Shown: in pieces, positions 1 through 6,056 of the stretch
Layout of the letters: every line of letters starts with the position of its first letter
How positions within the stretch are numbered: the stretch's first letter is position 1
From: Clostridia bacterium
Lineage (GTDB): Bacteria; Bacillota; Clostridia; Oscillospirales; QAKW01
DNA length: 33,514 nucleotides
Direction of reading: 5' to 3'
NCBI GenBank assembly: GCA_017440465.1
Contig: JAFSHF010000023.1
Span: 1-33,514 of the forward strand
Position numbers and translations under genes: made by a program
The notes under the pieces: model-generated
The model's input: only the letters and a program-made list of their open reading frames with translations
What the model was told of the DNA's origin: nothing
The model's database searches: none

Positions 1-45
1 AAATCCGTTAATTTTATAGATAAGTTGAATTTTTCAAAAAAATAC

Positions 46-74
46 TTGCCAAATCTTTTTCGTTATGTTATAAT
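46..74 (+). promoter_or_regulatory. Strong sigma-A-type promoter of the leader/Cys-rich unit
   Basis: A -35 box TTGCCA (46-51) and a perfect -10 box TATAAT (69-74) are separated by 17 bp. Transcription would start near 81, just ahead of a short leader peptide and an intrinsic terminator. Confidence 0.8.
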
Positions 75-100
75 GCAATATACTTAATAGGTAATGAGAG

Positions 101-169
101 ATGCTTGTTCGGCTTTATGAACAACATAATAACCATTATGTTGCCCGCTTTCATTATGTATTAGAATGA
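101..169 (+). CDS. Putative 22-residue leader peptide
   Basis: A short frame opens with ATG at 101 and ends with TGA at 167-169, about 20 nt after the predicted transcription start. The only ribosome-binding sequence is a weak purine run directly before the ATG. The peptide is unusually rich in His, Asn and Tyr codons (two CAT-TAT pairs, plus CAT AAT AAC). The coding stretch holds three perfect small hairpins: TTGTTC/GAACAA, AACATAAT/ATTATGTT and TTTCATT/AATGAAA. It is followed by a terminator at 240-284 and then a real gene at 336. The layout is that of a ribosome-mediated attenuator, as found ahead of many resistance or amino-acid genes. Translation is inferred; the region could instead be an untranslated structured RNA. 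Confidence 0.45.
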   Translation: MLVRLYEQHNNHYVARFHYVLE

Positions 170-239
170 AAAATGTCTTAAGAGTTTGGAATTCATACTT
201 ATGTGATCCGAAAAGAGACCACGTGCCTGAGCCTAAGAG

Positions 240-284
240 CCTGTGCCATTTAATCGCTGCTTGCGATTATGGTGCAGGTTTTTT
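240..284 (+). terminator. Intrinsic terminator/attenuator inside the leader
   Basis: A lower stem CCTGTGCCAT (240-249) pairs with ATGGTGCAGG (269-278). An upper stem AATCGC/GCGATT closes a TGCTT loop, and six T follow. It ends about 50 nt before the next gene, so it would have to be read through for that gene to be transcribed from the promoter at 46-74. GAGCCT occurs twice just before it (229-234, 237-242), so a partly duplicated 5' arm could form an alternative pairing. Confidence 0.8.
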
Positions 285-335
285 CTTTTTTTTGAAATTA
301 AGACGCAGGTGAGCCAAAGAACAAGGAGATTTTAA

Positions 336-530
336 TTGAAAAGCGCATTACTGAATAACTCGAGTCCTATGGAAATTGAAACATCACGGCGGCGGTTTTT
401 ATGCCCTATATGCGGCAAGCATACCGTATTGTGGCTGCTTCCCGAAACAGAGATTAAAAACCTGCCGGTAAAATGTAAACTCTGCGGGAAGGAAAGTGTT
501 GTGAGCATCGATCCGCTTGCTGAACCCTAA
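336..530 (+). CDS. Cysteine-rich KTR-like small zinc-ribbon protein
   Basis: A 64-residue protein with start TTG at 336 and AAGGAG at 323-328. No ATG gives as good a ribosome-binding site; the ATG at residue 12 lacks one. Two CxxC pairs, CPIC (residues 23-26) and CKLC (47-50), frame a core like the small Cys-rich KTR family. Members are often found next to resistance genes on mobile elements. Four cysteines in this spacing suggest one structural zinc. The molecular role of the family is not known to me. It is preceded by a promoter, leader peptide and terminator and followed by its own terminator, so it forms a one-gene unit. Confidence 0.7.
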   Translation: MKSALLNNSSPMEIETSRRRFLCPICGKHTVLWLLPETEIKNLPVKCKLCGKESVVSIDPLAEP

Positions 531-587
531 AAAAAATACCATTTCGAAGCAAAACCGACTCTCGCAAAAAGGATATGTACATCCGGC

Positions 588-611
588 GCAAACGCTTGGC
601 GTTTGCATTTT
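588..611 (+). terminator. Intrinsic terminator after the Cys-rich gene
   Basis: GCAAACGC (588-595) and GCGTTTGC (599-606) form a perfect 8-bp stem with a TTG loop, followed by ATTTTT. Confidence 0.75.
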
Positions 612-642
612 TAAAAAGAAATTTGTAGTAAACACTTACAAA
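603..642 (+). promoter_or_regulatory. Candidate promoter and operator of the TetR-sipW unit
   Basis: A weak -35 TTGCAT (603-608) lies 17 bp from TAGTAA (626-631). An inverted repeat TTTGTA (622-627) and TACAAA (637-642), spaced by 9 nt, covers that -10 region. This is a plausible autoregulatory TetR site 16 nt before the tetR-type start. Both calls are inferred from position and symmetry only. Confidence 0.35.
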
Positions 643-658
643 ACGGAGAGAGAAGAAA

Positions 659-1255
659 ATGGAGCAAAAATATTTGCGTCAAAAGCTGATCGAGAGCGCG
701 ATCCATATTGTCGCCGTTGATGGGATCCATAAAGCCACCACCAAAGCGATCGCGACCCATTCGGGCATCAATGAGGCGTATATCTACCGCGTATTTGAAG
801 ATAAGGAAGATCTATTTTTCGCCACCTTTACCGCGATCGATAAGGATCTGATCGCCTGTATTTTGAAGTATATGCCGATCATGGATATTAAGGGCATCGA
901 TCTCGACGAACGGTGCCGTATCTTCTTCCGAAGCTGTTGGGAGAATGTTGTTGCCGACCGCGAGAAGTGCTCCTTCTTTATTAAATATTATTACTCGCAC
1001 TACTATAATTCCTATTCGCCCATCGAGCGAAGAAAGGCATATCGCGAGGTGATCGATTGGATCACTCCCGCGTTTAAAAAGGGGACCGATGTCTGGCGTA
1101 TGTTCAACCGTATCCTCGATATTGTCTATTCCACCGTCGTCAAAATCCTGCGCGACGAAATTCCCGATAATGAAGAGACTGCAGAAGAAGTCTTTGCCGT
1201 TGTTTTCTCCGCTATCGGCCCGCGCCTTTCCTGGCATGATAAAAATCCAAACTAA
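659..1255 (+). CDS. TetR/AcrR family transcriptional regulator
   Basis: A 198-residue protein, typical TetR length, with ATG at 659 after GGAGAG (645-650). The N-terminal DNA-binding part (about residues 8-55) has the usual TetR pattern: a first helix, a TTKAIATHSGINEAYIYRVF-like helix-turn-helix, then an acidic-Asp-Leu turn. The remaining two thirds are helical and aromatic-rich, as in ligand and dimerisation domains, but the ligand cannot be guessed. It sits 14 bp before the first signal peptidase gene on the same strand, so it probably controls the surface-protein locus and itself. A palindrome overlaps its likely promoter at 622-642. It could also be an activator of a distant target. Confidence 0.85.
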   Translation: MEQKYLRQKLIESAIHIVAVDGIHKATTKAIATHSGINEAYIYRVFEDKEDLFFATFTAIDKDLIACILKYMPIMDIKGIDLDERCRIFFRSCWENVVADREKCSFFIKYYYSHYYNSYSPIERRKAYREVIDWITPAFKKGTDVWRMFNRILDIVYSTVVKILRDEIPDNEETAEEVFAVVFSAIGPRLSWHDKNPN

Positions 1256-1269
1256 AGAGAGGGCATTTT

Positions 1270-1980
1270 GTGAAAAAAGTATTCAATATAATCAAAACCA
1301 CCGTCGTCTGGCTTATGATATTGCTTGCCGTATCGATGATGATCTTCACCGTCATTTCCTGCACAACCTTTAATCGAAATGACCGCAGCCTTTTCGGCTA
1401 TAAAATGTATATTGTTAATTCCGACTCTATGTCCGCCACCGATTTTAAGGCCGGCGCATTGATCTTTGCCAAAGAGGTAGACCCCGCCACCCTGAAGGAG
1501 GGCGATATCATCACCTTTATGTCGCAGGACACCGATTTCTTCGGCGAGACCATCACCCATAAGATCCGCAGGATCACCACCGATGCTGAAGGCAATCCCG
1601 GCTTTATTACCTACGGTACCACCACTGATACCGATGATGAGACCATCGTTACCTATCCGTATGTATTGGGTAAATATCAAAGCAACATCCCCGGTCTCGG
1701 AACCTTCTTCAATTTCTTGAAGACTACCCCCGGCTATTTCATCTGCATCTTTACCCCCTTTATGCTGATCATCTTATATGAAGGCTTGAGGTTCTTCAGC
1801 CTGTTCCGCCGATACAAAAAAGAGCAGATGGAGGAAATGCAGGCGGAAAGAGAGCAGATCGAAGCCGCTAAAGAAGAAAATGCAAAAATGCTGGAAGAAC
1901 TCAAGGCGCTCAAAGCCCAATTCGAAAGCACCCAACCGAGCGAAGAGCAGGAACCTGCCAAGGAAGAAGCTCCGGTTTAA
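1270..1980 (+). CDS. sipW: SipW-like signal peptidase I (copy 1) with coiled-coil tail
   Basis: A 236-residue membrane protease with start GTG at 1270 after GAGAGGG. TM1 spans about residues 10-31. The catalytic Ser lies in NSDSMS (Ser53), and a THKIRR motif gives His97 in place of the usual bacterial Lys. That Ser/His pair defines the archaeal/ER-type SipW class. TM2 spans about 154-176, which leaves the C-terminus in the cytoplasm. The tail (about 183-220) is a Glu/Lys/Ala-rich predicted coiled coil followed by an acidic Pro/Glu end. SipW enzymes release TasA/camelysin-type proteins, several of which follow. The residues after the catalytic Ser (SMSATD) differ from the usual SMEP seen in copy 2, hinting at different substrates or activity. 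Confidence 0.9.
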   Translation: MKKVFNIIKTTVVWLMILLAVSMMIFTVISCTTFNRNDRSLFGYKMYIVNSDSMSATDFKAGALIFAKEVDPATLKEGDIITFMSQDTDFFGETITHKIRRITTDAEGNPGFITYGTTTDTDDETIVTYPYVLGKYQSNIPGLGTFFNFLKTTPGYFICIFTPFMLIILYEGLRFFSLFRRYKKEQMEEMQAEREQIEAAKEENAKMLEELKALKAQFESTQPSEEQEPAKEEAPV

Positions 1981-2064
1981 AATCAATGTACTTACATACA
2001 AAGAAATTCTTTGTTGTAAGCGTGGTAAAAAAATGTGTTTTGTCTTCAATTATTTTTACCCCGC

Positions 2065-2171
2065 GCCGTCCCATCTTCTCTCCGATGGGCGGCAATCAAA
2101 GCACTCAAGGGGATGAAAAAATCGCCTTGACCTTGCTAAAAGGCGATTTCCTTTGAGTGTTTTGATTGCCG
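2065..2171 (+). repeat. Two-hairpin intergenic element, copy 1
   Basis: Hairpin A: GCCG (2065-2068), an unpaired T, then CCCATC (2070-2075) facing GATGGG (2084-2089) and CGGC (2090-2093). Hairpin B: CGGCAATCAAA (2090-2100) pairs with TTTGATTGCCG (2161-2171) and continues through a G.T pair, C-G and ACTCAAGG with CCTTTGAGT. An inner perfect 10-bp stem (2119-2128 with 2140-2149) holds an 11-nt loop. CGGC is shared, so its pairing in A and in B is exclusive. No T-run follows, so it is not a normal terminator. The same layout recurs at 3997-4069 and 8094-8205. Confidence 0.85.
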
Positions 2172-2260
2172 AAGATTTCGGCAAACCAGCTTCTGCATTG
2201 ACCAACAACCGCAGATGCCGGTTCATAAATTATATGTTGGAAAAAAGGAGGTCATTAAAA

Positions 2261-3967
2261 ATGACAAAGCGGAAGACAACCAAGCGCGCGTTGCTGTTCA
2301 GCGCCTTGTCCTTGCTGATGTGCGTAGCCATGCTGATCGGCAACACATATGCTTGGTTCACAGACAGTGTTACCTCCGGTAGCAATAAGATCGTTGCCGG
2401 TACTTTGAAACTGGACCTTGAAGTACTTGAGAACGGAACATGGAGTTCTATCAAGGAATCTCGGGCACCCATCTTTAATTATGAAAAGTGGGAACCCGGT
2501 TATACCGACGTGAAGATCCTCAAGGTTGAGAATGAAGGCAACCTTGCGCTGAAGTGGTATGCCAAATTCGTATGCGGCAAAAAACTTTCCATCCTTGCCG
2601 ATGTAATTGATGTATATGTCTGCCCGAGTGAGACTACGGAACTTACATATCCTGCCGATCGTGATCTTACCGGTTACACCCATGTTGGCACTTTAAAACA
2701 GTTTGTGGATACCATTGAAACTACGACGTATGGCCATCTTGCTACGGGCAAGTCTGCCTATCTGGGCATTGCTCTGAAAATGCAAGAGAGTGCCGGCAAT
2801 GAGTATCAGGGGTTAGACCTCGGTGCAGCGTTTGATATTCAGATTCTTGCCACTCAGGATACCGTTGAATCCGACAGCTTTAACAATCAGTACGATGCTA
2901 ATGCAGAATATGAAAAGAGTGCTGATGTTTGGGACGGCACAGCGGATACTTCTTGGTACAACGATACCGATACTGAGTTCGTGATTACCACTGCTGAGCA
3001 GCTTGCAGGCCTTGCTAAACTCGTTGACGAAGGTAATAACTTCGCAGGTGAGACTATTAAGCTTGCCGCAGATTTGGATCTTGCGTCCATACCTTTTAAT
3101 CCCATTGGTCATTCTGCAAATGGGAAGTCCTTTAATGGTACTTTTGACGGTCAAGGGCATACAATTTCCAATATGTACGAGCAAAGCGACCTTGGTGCAT
3201 GGCAGTACGAGGGTGAATACTATGGTCTCTTTGCTTACACCAACGGTGCTGTTATTAAAAACGTAACTATTGCAGATGCATACATCTCCAGCGGTAGAAA
3301 CGAAGCTGCAGGTGTTGTGGGCAATGCAGTGGACACAACGTTCTCTGACATTACAATTTCCAACACTACTTTAATTGCCTATAACAATTCGGCCGGCGGC
3401 GTTGCGGCAGAGTGCTACGGAAATTGCTCTTTCACAAACATTGTTGTCGATGAAGATACCGTTATTGGTCCTCTTTGGGGCACATATGATGTTCGCCTGG
3501 GTGGCGTAGTTGGTTTGGTTCATGCCGGTAACAATGTGACATTCTCTAATATCACTGTTGCTTGCCAATTAGATGCAATCAATGACGTTGCCGCAAACTA
3601 CCAGTATTGGTTATACCGTTATAGCGGAATGCTGATTGGTCATGTTGACGGTGTGAACGGAGTCGCTGATCCCACGGGATATGTCACTTGTGAAAACGTA
3701 AAAGTAATCTACGGCGATTGGGTCAACTATCATTACTGCGAAGATGCCGATCTTGGTGCCGGTAGCTATAACGGTCCCGGAGAGTACAAATACGCACGTG
3801 TTGAAGCAGGAACAGGAACAGACGGGATTGATCTTTCTGCTTGTAACCACAATGCAGATGAGTCCCATAATGTACTTATAGTCTTTGATCAACTGTTTGG
3901 TGGTGGTCAGGGTATTAAGGGTCTGAAAACCTATGACGGCGTAACCGTTGTTTATAACAATAAATAA
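2261..3967 (+). CDS. SipW-dependent surface protein with GLUG-like repeats
   Basis: A 568-residue exported protein with ATG at 2261 after AAGGAGG (2245-2251). An upstream in-frame start at 2153 lacks a site and falls in the repeat element, so it is rejected. The basic N-terminus, hydrophobic stretch (about 10-28) and NTYAWFTD (28-35) form a SipW-type signal, cut probably after Ala31. Residues about 36-210 are a camelysin/TasA-like beta domain ending in ATQDTVESDSF. That end is nearly the same in the protein at 6057. From about 240 come TAEQLAGLAKLV and beta-strand repeats such as GLFAYTNGAVIKNVTI, resembling GLUG repeats of adhesins. No membrane or sorting anchor is present. It is likely a matrix or adhesive component processed by the neighbouring SipW enzymes. 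Confidence 0.85.
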   Translation: MTKRKTTKRALLFSALSLLMCVAMLIGNTYAWFTDSVTSGSNKIVAGTLKLDLEVLENGTWSSIKESRAPIFNYEKWEPGYTDVKILKVENEGNLALKWYAKFVCGKKLSILADVIDVYVCPSETTELTYPADRDLTGYTHVGTLKQFVDTIETTTYGHLATGKSAYLGIALKMQESAGNEYQGLDLGAAFDIQILATQDTVESDSFNNQYDANAEYEKSADVWDGTADTSWYNDTDTEFVITTAEQLAGLAKLVDEGNNFAGETIKLAADLDLASIPFNPIGHSANGKSFNGTFDGQGHTISNMYEQSDLGAWQYEGEYYGLFAYTNGAVIKNVTIADAYISSGRNEAAGVVGNAVDTTFSDITISNTTLIAYNNSAGGVAAECYGNCSFTNIVVDEDTVIGPLWGTYDVRLGGVVGLVHAGNNVTFSNITVACQLDAINDVAANYQYWLYRYSGMLIGHVDGVNGVADPTGYVTCENVKVIYGDWVNYHYCEDADLGAGSYNGPGEYKYARVEAGTGTDGIDLSACNHNADESHNVLIVFDQLFGGGQGIKGLKTYDGVTVVYNNK

Positions 3968-3996
3968 TTTAGAGTTCTTTCTTGTTCATTTTAAGT

Positions 3997-4069
3997 CCGT
4001 CCCATCCCTCCCTGCGAGGGATGGGCGGCAATCAAAGCCTACATCTGCGGATGTAGGTTTTGATTGCCG
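3997..4069 (+). repeat. Two-hairpin intergenic element, copy 2 (short distal stem)
   Basis: It begins 30 nt after the preceding stop. Hairpin A: CCG, T, CCCATCCCTC (4001-4010), loop CCTGC, GAGGGATGGG (4016-4025), CGG. Hairpin B: CGGCAATCAAA (4026-4036), a G.T pair, CCTACATC (4038-4045), loop TGCG, GATGTAGG (4050-4057) and TTTGATTGCCG (4059-4069), giving a continuous stem of 20 pairs. The base stem equals copies 1 and 3, but the distal stem is unrelated in sequence. Confidence 0.85.
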
Positions 4070-4113
4070 AAGGCAACAATATTGCCAAATTGCAAACGAA
4101 GGAGAGATCGTTT

Positions 4114-4725
4114 ATGAGCAATGCATTAAAGAAGATCTGGAACATCCTATCCACCGCATTGGTGGTGCTGATGGTTTCCTGCGCGGTGTTTTTGATGGGA
4201 TCGCGTTTGGTGGGCTATCAATGCTATACCGTCATTTCCGGCAGTATGGAGCCCAAATACAGCGTGGGCGATCTGATCTATGTCAAAAAGGTGGACCCAA
4301 CTGCCATCCATGTCGGCGACGACATTACCTTTGTCCTCAACGAGGATTTGGTGGTCGCCACCCATAGAGTAGTGCGGATCGATGTGGAAAATCAACGCTT
4401 CTATACCAAGGGCCTTGCCAACGAGATCGAGGACAACGATCCCGTACATTTCAATAATTTGATCGGTGTACCGCAGTTTTCCATCCCGAAGCTCGGGTAT
4501 GTTTCGGATTTTATTCAGCATCCGCCCGGAACCTATATCACCATCGGCATCGGAATTATTCTGATCCTTGCCGTCTTTCTGTCCGATATGATCGGTAAGA
4601 AGAAAGAGGATGAGGAAGAAGATGCCACCGCGGTGCAGGCCGAGATGGATACCGCCGCCGAAGAGAATGAACGGCTGAAGGCAGAGCTTGCGCAGCTTCG
4701 TGCAGAAATGGAAAGCAAGAAATAA
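4114..4725 (+). CDS. sipW: SipW-like signal peptidase I (copy 2) with coiled-coil tail
   Basis: A 203-residue protease with ATG at 4114 after AAGGAGAG (4099-4106); the longer reading from 4060 has no such site. TM1 spans about residues 10-30. The canonical SGSMEP motif gives catalytic Ser44, and VATHRVV gives His84, the Ser/His dyad of SipW enzymes. GDLIYVKKV and GDDITFV follow the family pattern. TM2 spans about 140-159. A KKK stop-transfer and a cytoplasmic tail (about 165-203) come next, rich in Glu/Ala/Leu heptads and probably coiled coil. It stands directly before the surface gene at 4850. It probably processes SipW-type precursors here, alone or together with copy 1, whose tail could pair with this one. 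Confidence 0.92.
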   Translation: MSNALKKIWNILSTALVVLMVSCAVFLMGSRLVGYQCYTVISGSMEPKYSVGDLIYVKKVDPTAIHVGDDITFVLNEDLVVATHRVVRIDVENQRFYTKGLANEIEDNDPVHFNNLIGVPQFSIPKLGYVSDFIQHPPGTYITIGIGIILILAVFLSDMIGKKKEDEEEDATAVQAEMDTAAEENERLKAELAQLRAEMESKK

Positions 4726-4741
4726 CTACGGTTTCACATTT

Positions 4742-4769
4742 ATATCGATCAAGAAATCTTGAACGATAT
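4742..4769 (+). other. Near-perfect intergenic hairpin/palindrome
   Basis: ATATCG (4742-4747) and CGATAT (4764-4769) enclose an A.A mismatch and TCAAG/CTTGA around an AAAT loop. CTTGAA recurs at 4758-4763 and twice more before the ribosome binding site. No T-run follows. It could be an operator or an mRNA structure; function unknown. Confidence 0.4.
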
Positions 4770-4849
4770 GAACTTGAAATATCAATCTTGAAGAAAGGAG
4801 GACCCCCCCTATGGAAAAGAAAATTCAATCAAAAAAAGGAGAAACGAAG

Positions 4850-5974
4850 ATGAACAAAAGAAAGATTTTTTTGGTAGCTGTGTCTGTCTGCGTGATTGCG
4901 ATTTTGTCGCTGAGCACCTTAGCATGGTTCACCGATGAAGACCAGGTCACCAATAAGTTTTACGTTGGCGACACTACCACCGACGCCGATAAAGTATTCG
5001 GCATCGATCTTTGGGAAACGGCAGACAAGGATGAAGACGGCACCATCACCGACGCCGAGACCTATGGCAAAGATACAAAAGACGACACCGGCATTACTTA
5101 TGAAGATATCCTTCCCGGCGGACTCTACGATAAAAACCCCTACTTCACCAATACCGGTATCCACGGTCAGTACCTCAGAGCGATCGTCACTGTAACCGAA
5201 GCGGATATTCTTAAGGTTGCGATGACTCCCAAGGGCTCCGAAGTAAGTGTTTGGGAAGAGGTCAAACTGTTCCTGCCCGGAACAAGCGATAAGTGGGAAC
5301 TTGCACATAAGTATCACACCAACAAGGATACCTTTGTATTCGTATACTACTACAATGAGGTTCTGGAGGCAGGCAAAACGACCGACGCCTTGTTTGATGC
5401 GGTCGTAATGCCCACCGAGCTTACCAAGGAGCAGGCGGCTGAGATCGATAACTTCGAGATCAAGATCGTCGGTCAGGTGATCCAGTCCGAGAATCTGGTC
5501 GATGTTGCCAATGCCAAGGAAGCCTTTGCGAAATATTGGGATGAAGAAGGCGTTGTCGCGGGCGTAGTGATCGATAAGGATCTGGCTAATGCTGATTCAA
5601 CGGTTTCGATCTCTTATCCCGTTACCGGCAACCTCGGCACCTTTACTGCAACGCCCATCAGCTATGACAGCGCAAACTACACCGACCCTGATATGCCCGG
5701 TGTTCTTATGACCAGCGATGCTACCGCAACCATCAAATCGGGCGCAAGCTTCATTGATGTCCCCGCCGATGTACCTAACGTTACGATGTATCTCAAAAAT
5801 ACCGACCTTACCATCGAAGCCGGCAGTAAGTTTATTACCGGTGCTCACGGTACCGGTCAGATCATGCTTGAGAATGTTACCATCAATGGCGAAAAGGTTA
5901 CTTCCGCCAATATCGATGCCATCGTTGCAGAATATGTGACCGGTTTCAATAGCAGCAACTTTATGGTTTGGTAA
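4850..5974 (+). CDS. SipW-dependent camelysin-like protein with EF-hand-type loop
   Basis: A 374-residue protein. ATG at 4850 has AAAGGAG at 4835-4841. A second in-frame ATG at 4811 also has AAAGGAGG (4794-4801), with a run of seven C between them, and would add 13 charged residues. The shorter start gives a normal signal peptide, so it is preferred. The hydrophobic stretch (about 6-22) and STLAWFTD (22-29) form a SipW-type signal. DKDEDGTITDAE (59-70) fits a calcium-binding EF-hand loop at positions 1, 3, 5, 6, 8 and 12. The camelysin-like domain runs to about 225, with the QVIQSEN motif echoed in the protein at 8243. The remainder is a beta-rich extension without an anchor. It is a likely secreted subunit, possibly calcium-stabilised. 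Confidence 0.85.
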   Translation: MNKRKIFLVAVSVCVIAILSLSTLAWFTDEDQVTNKFYVGDTTTDADKVFGIDLWETADKDEDGTITDAETYGKDTKDDTGITYEDILPGGLYDKNPYFTNTGIHGQYLRAIVTVTEADILKVAMTPKGSEVSVWEEVKLFLPGTSDKWELAHKYHTNKDTFVFVYYYNEVLEAGKTTDALFDAVVMPTELTKEQAAEIDNFEIKIVGQVIQSENLVDVANAKEAFAKYWDEEGVVAGVVIDKDLANADSTVSISYPVTGNLGTFTATPISYDSANYTDPDMPGVLMTSDATATIKSGASFIDVPADVPNVTMYLKNTDLTIEAGSKFITGAHGTGQIMLENVTINGEKVTSANIDAIVAEYVTGFNSSNFMVW

Positions 5975-5981
5975 ATTCCAT

Positions 5982-6020
5982 AACTGCACTCGCTTGTCGG
6001 CGCGGGAACTGCAGTTTTTA
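5982..6020 (+). terminator. Intrinsic terminator within the surface locus
   Basis: AACTGCA (5982-5988) pairs with TGCAGTT (6010-6016). An inner CTCGC/GCGGG stem extends it, and it runs into TTTTT. It would separate the gene at 4850 from that at 6057, or act as partial read-through control, since no clear promoter is visible before 6057. Confidence 0.65.
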
Positions 6021-6056
6021 AACAATGCCGACAAATATTAAAGGAGACGATTTAAA

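Noticed and set aside
85-284. 6S RNA or a known metabolite riboswitch
   Set aside because: Size and promoter/terminator would fit, but no closing stem with a central bubble could be drawn and no riboswitch core was recognised; a translated leader explains the ORF and hairpins better.
2153-2260. Longer start for the surface protein at 2261
   Set aside because: It would use a codon inside the structured repeat without a ribosome site, and would push the signal peptide 36 residues inward.
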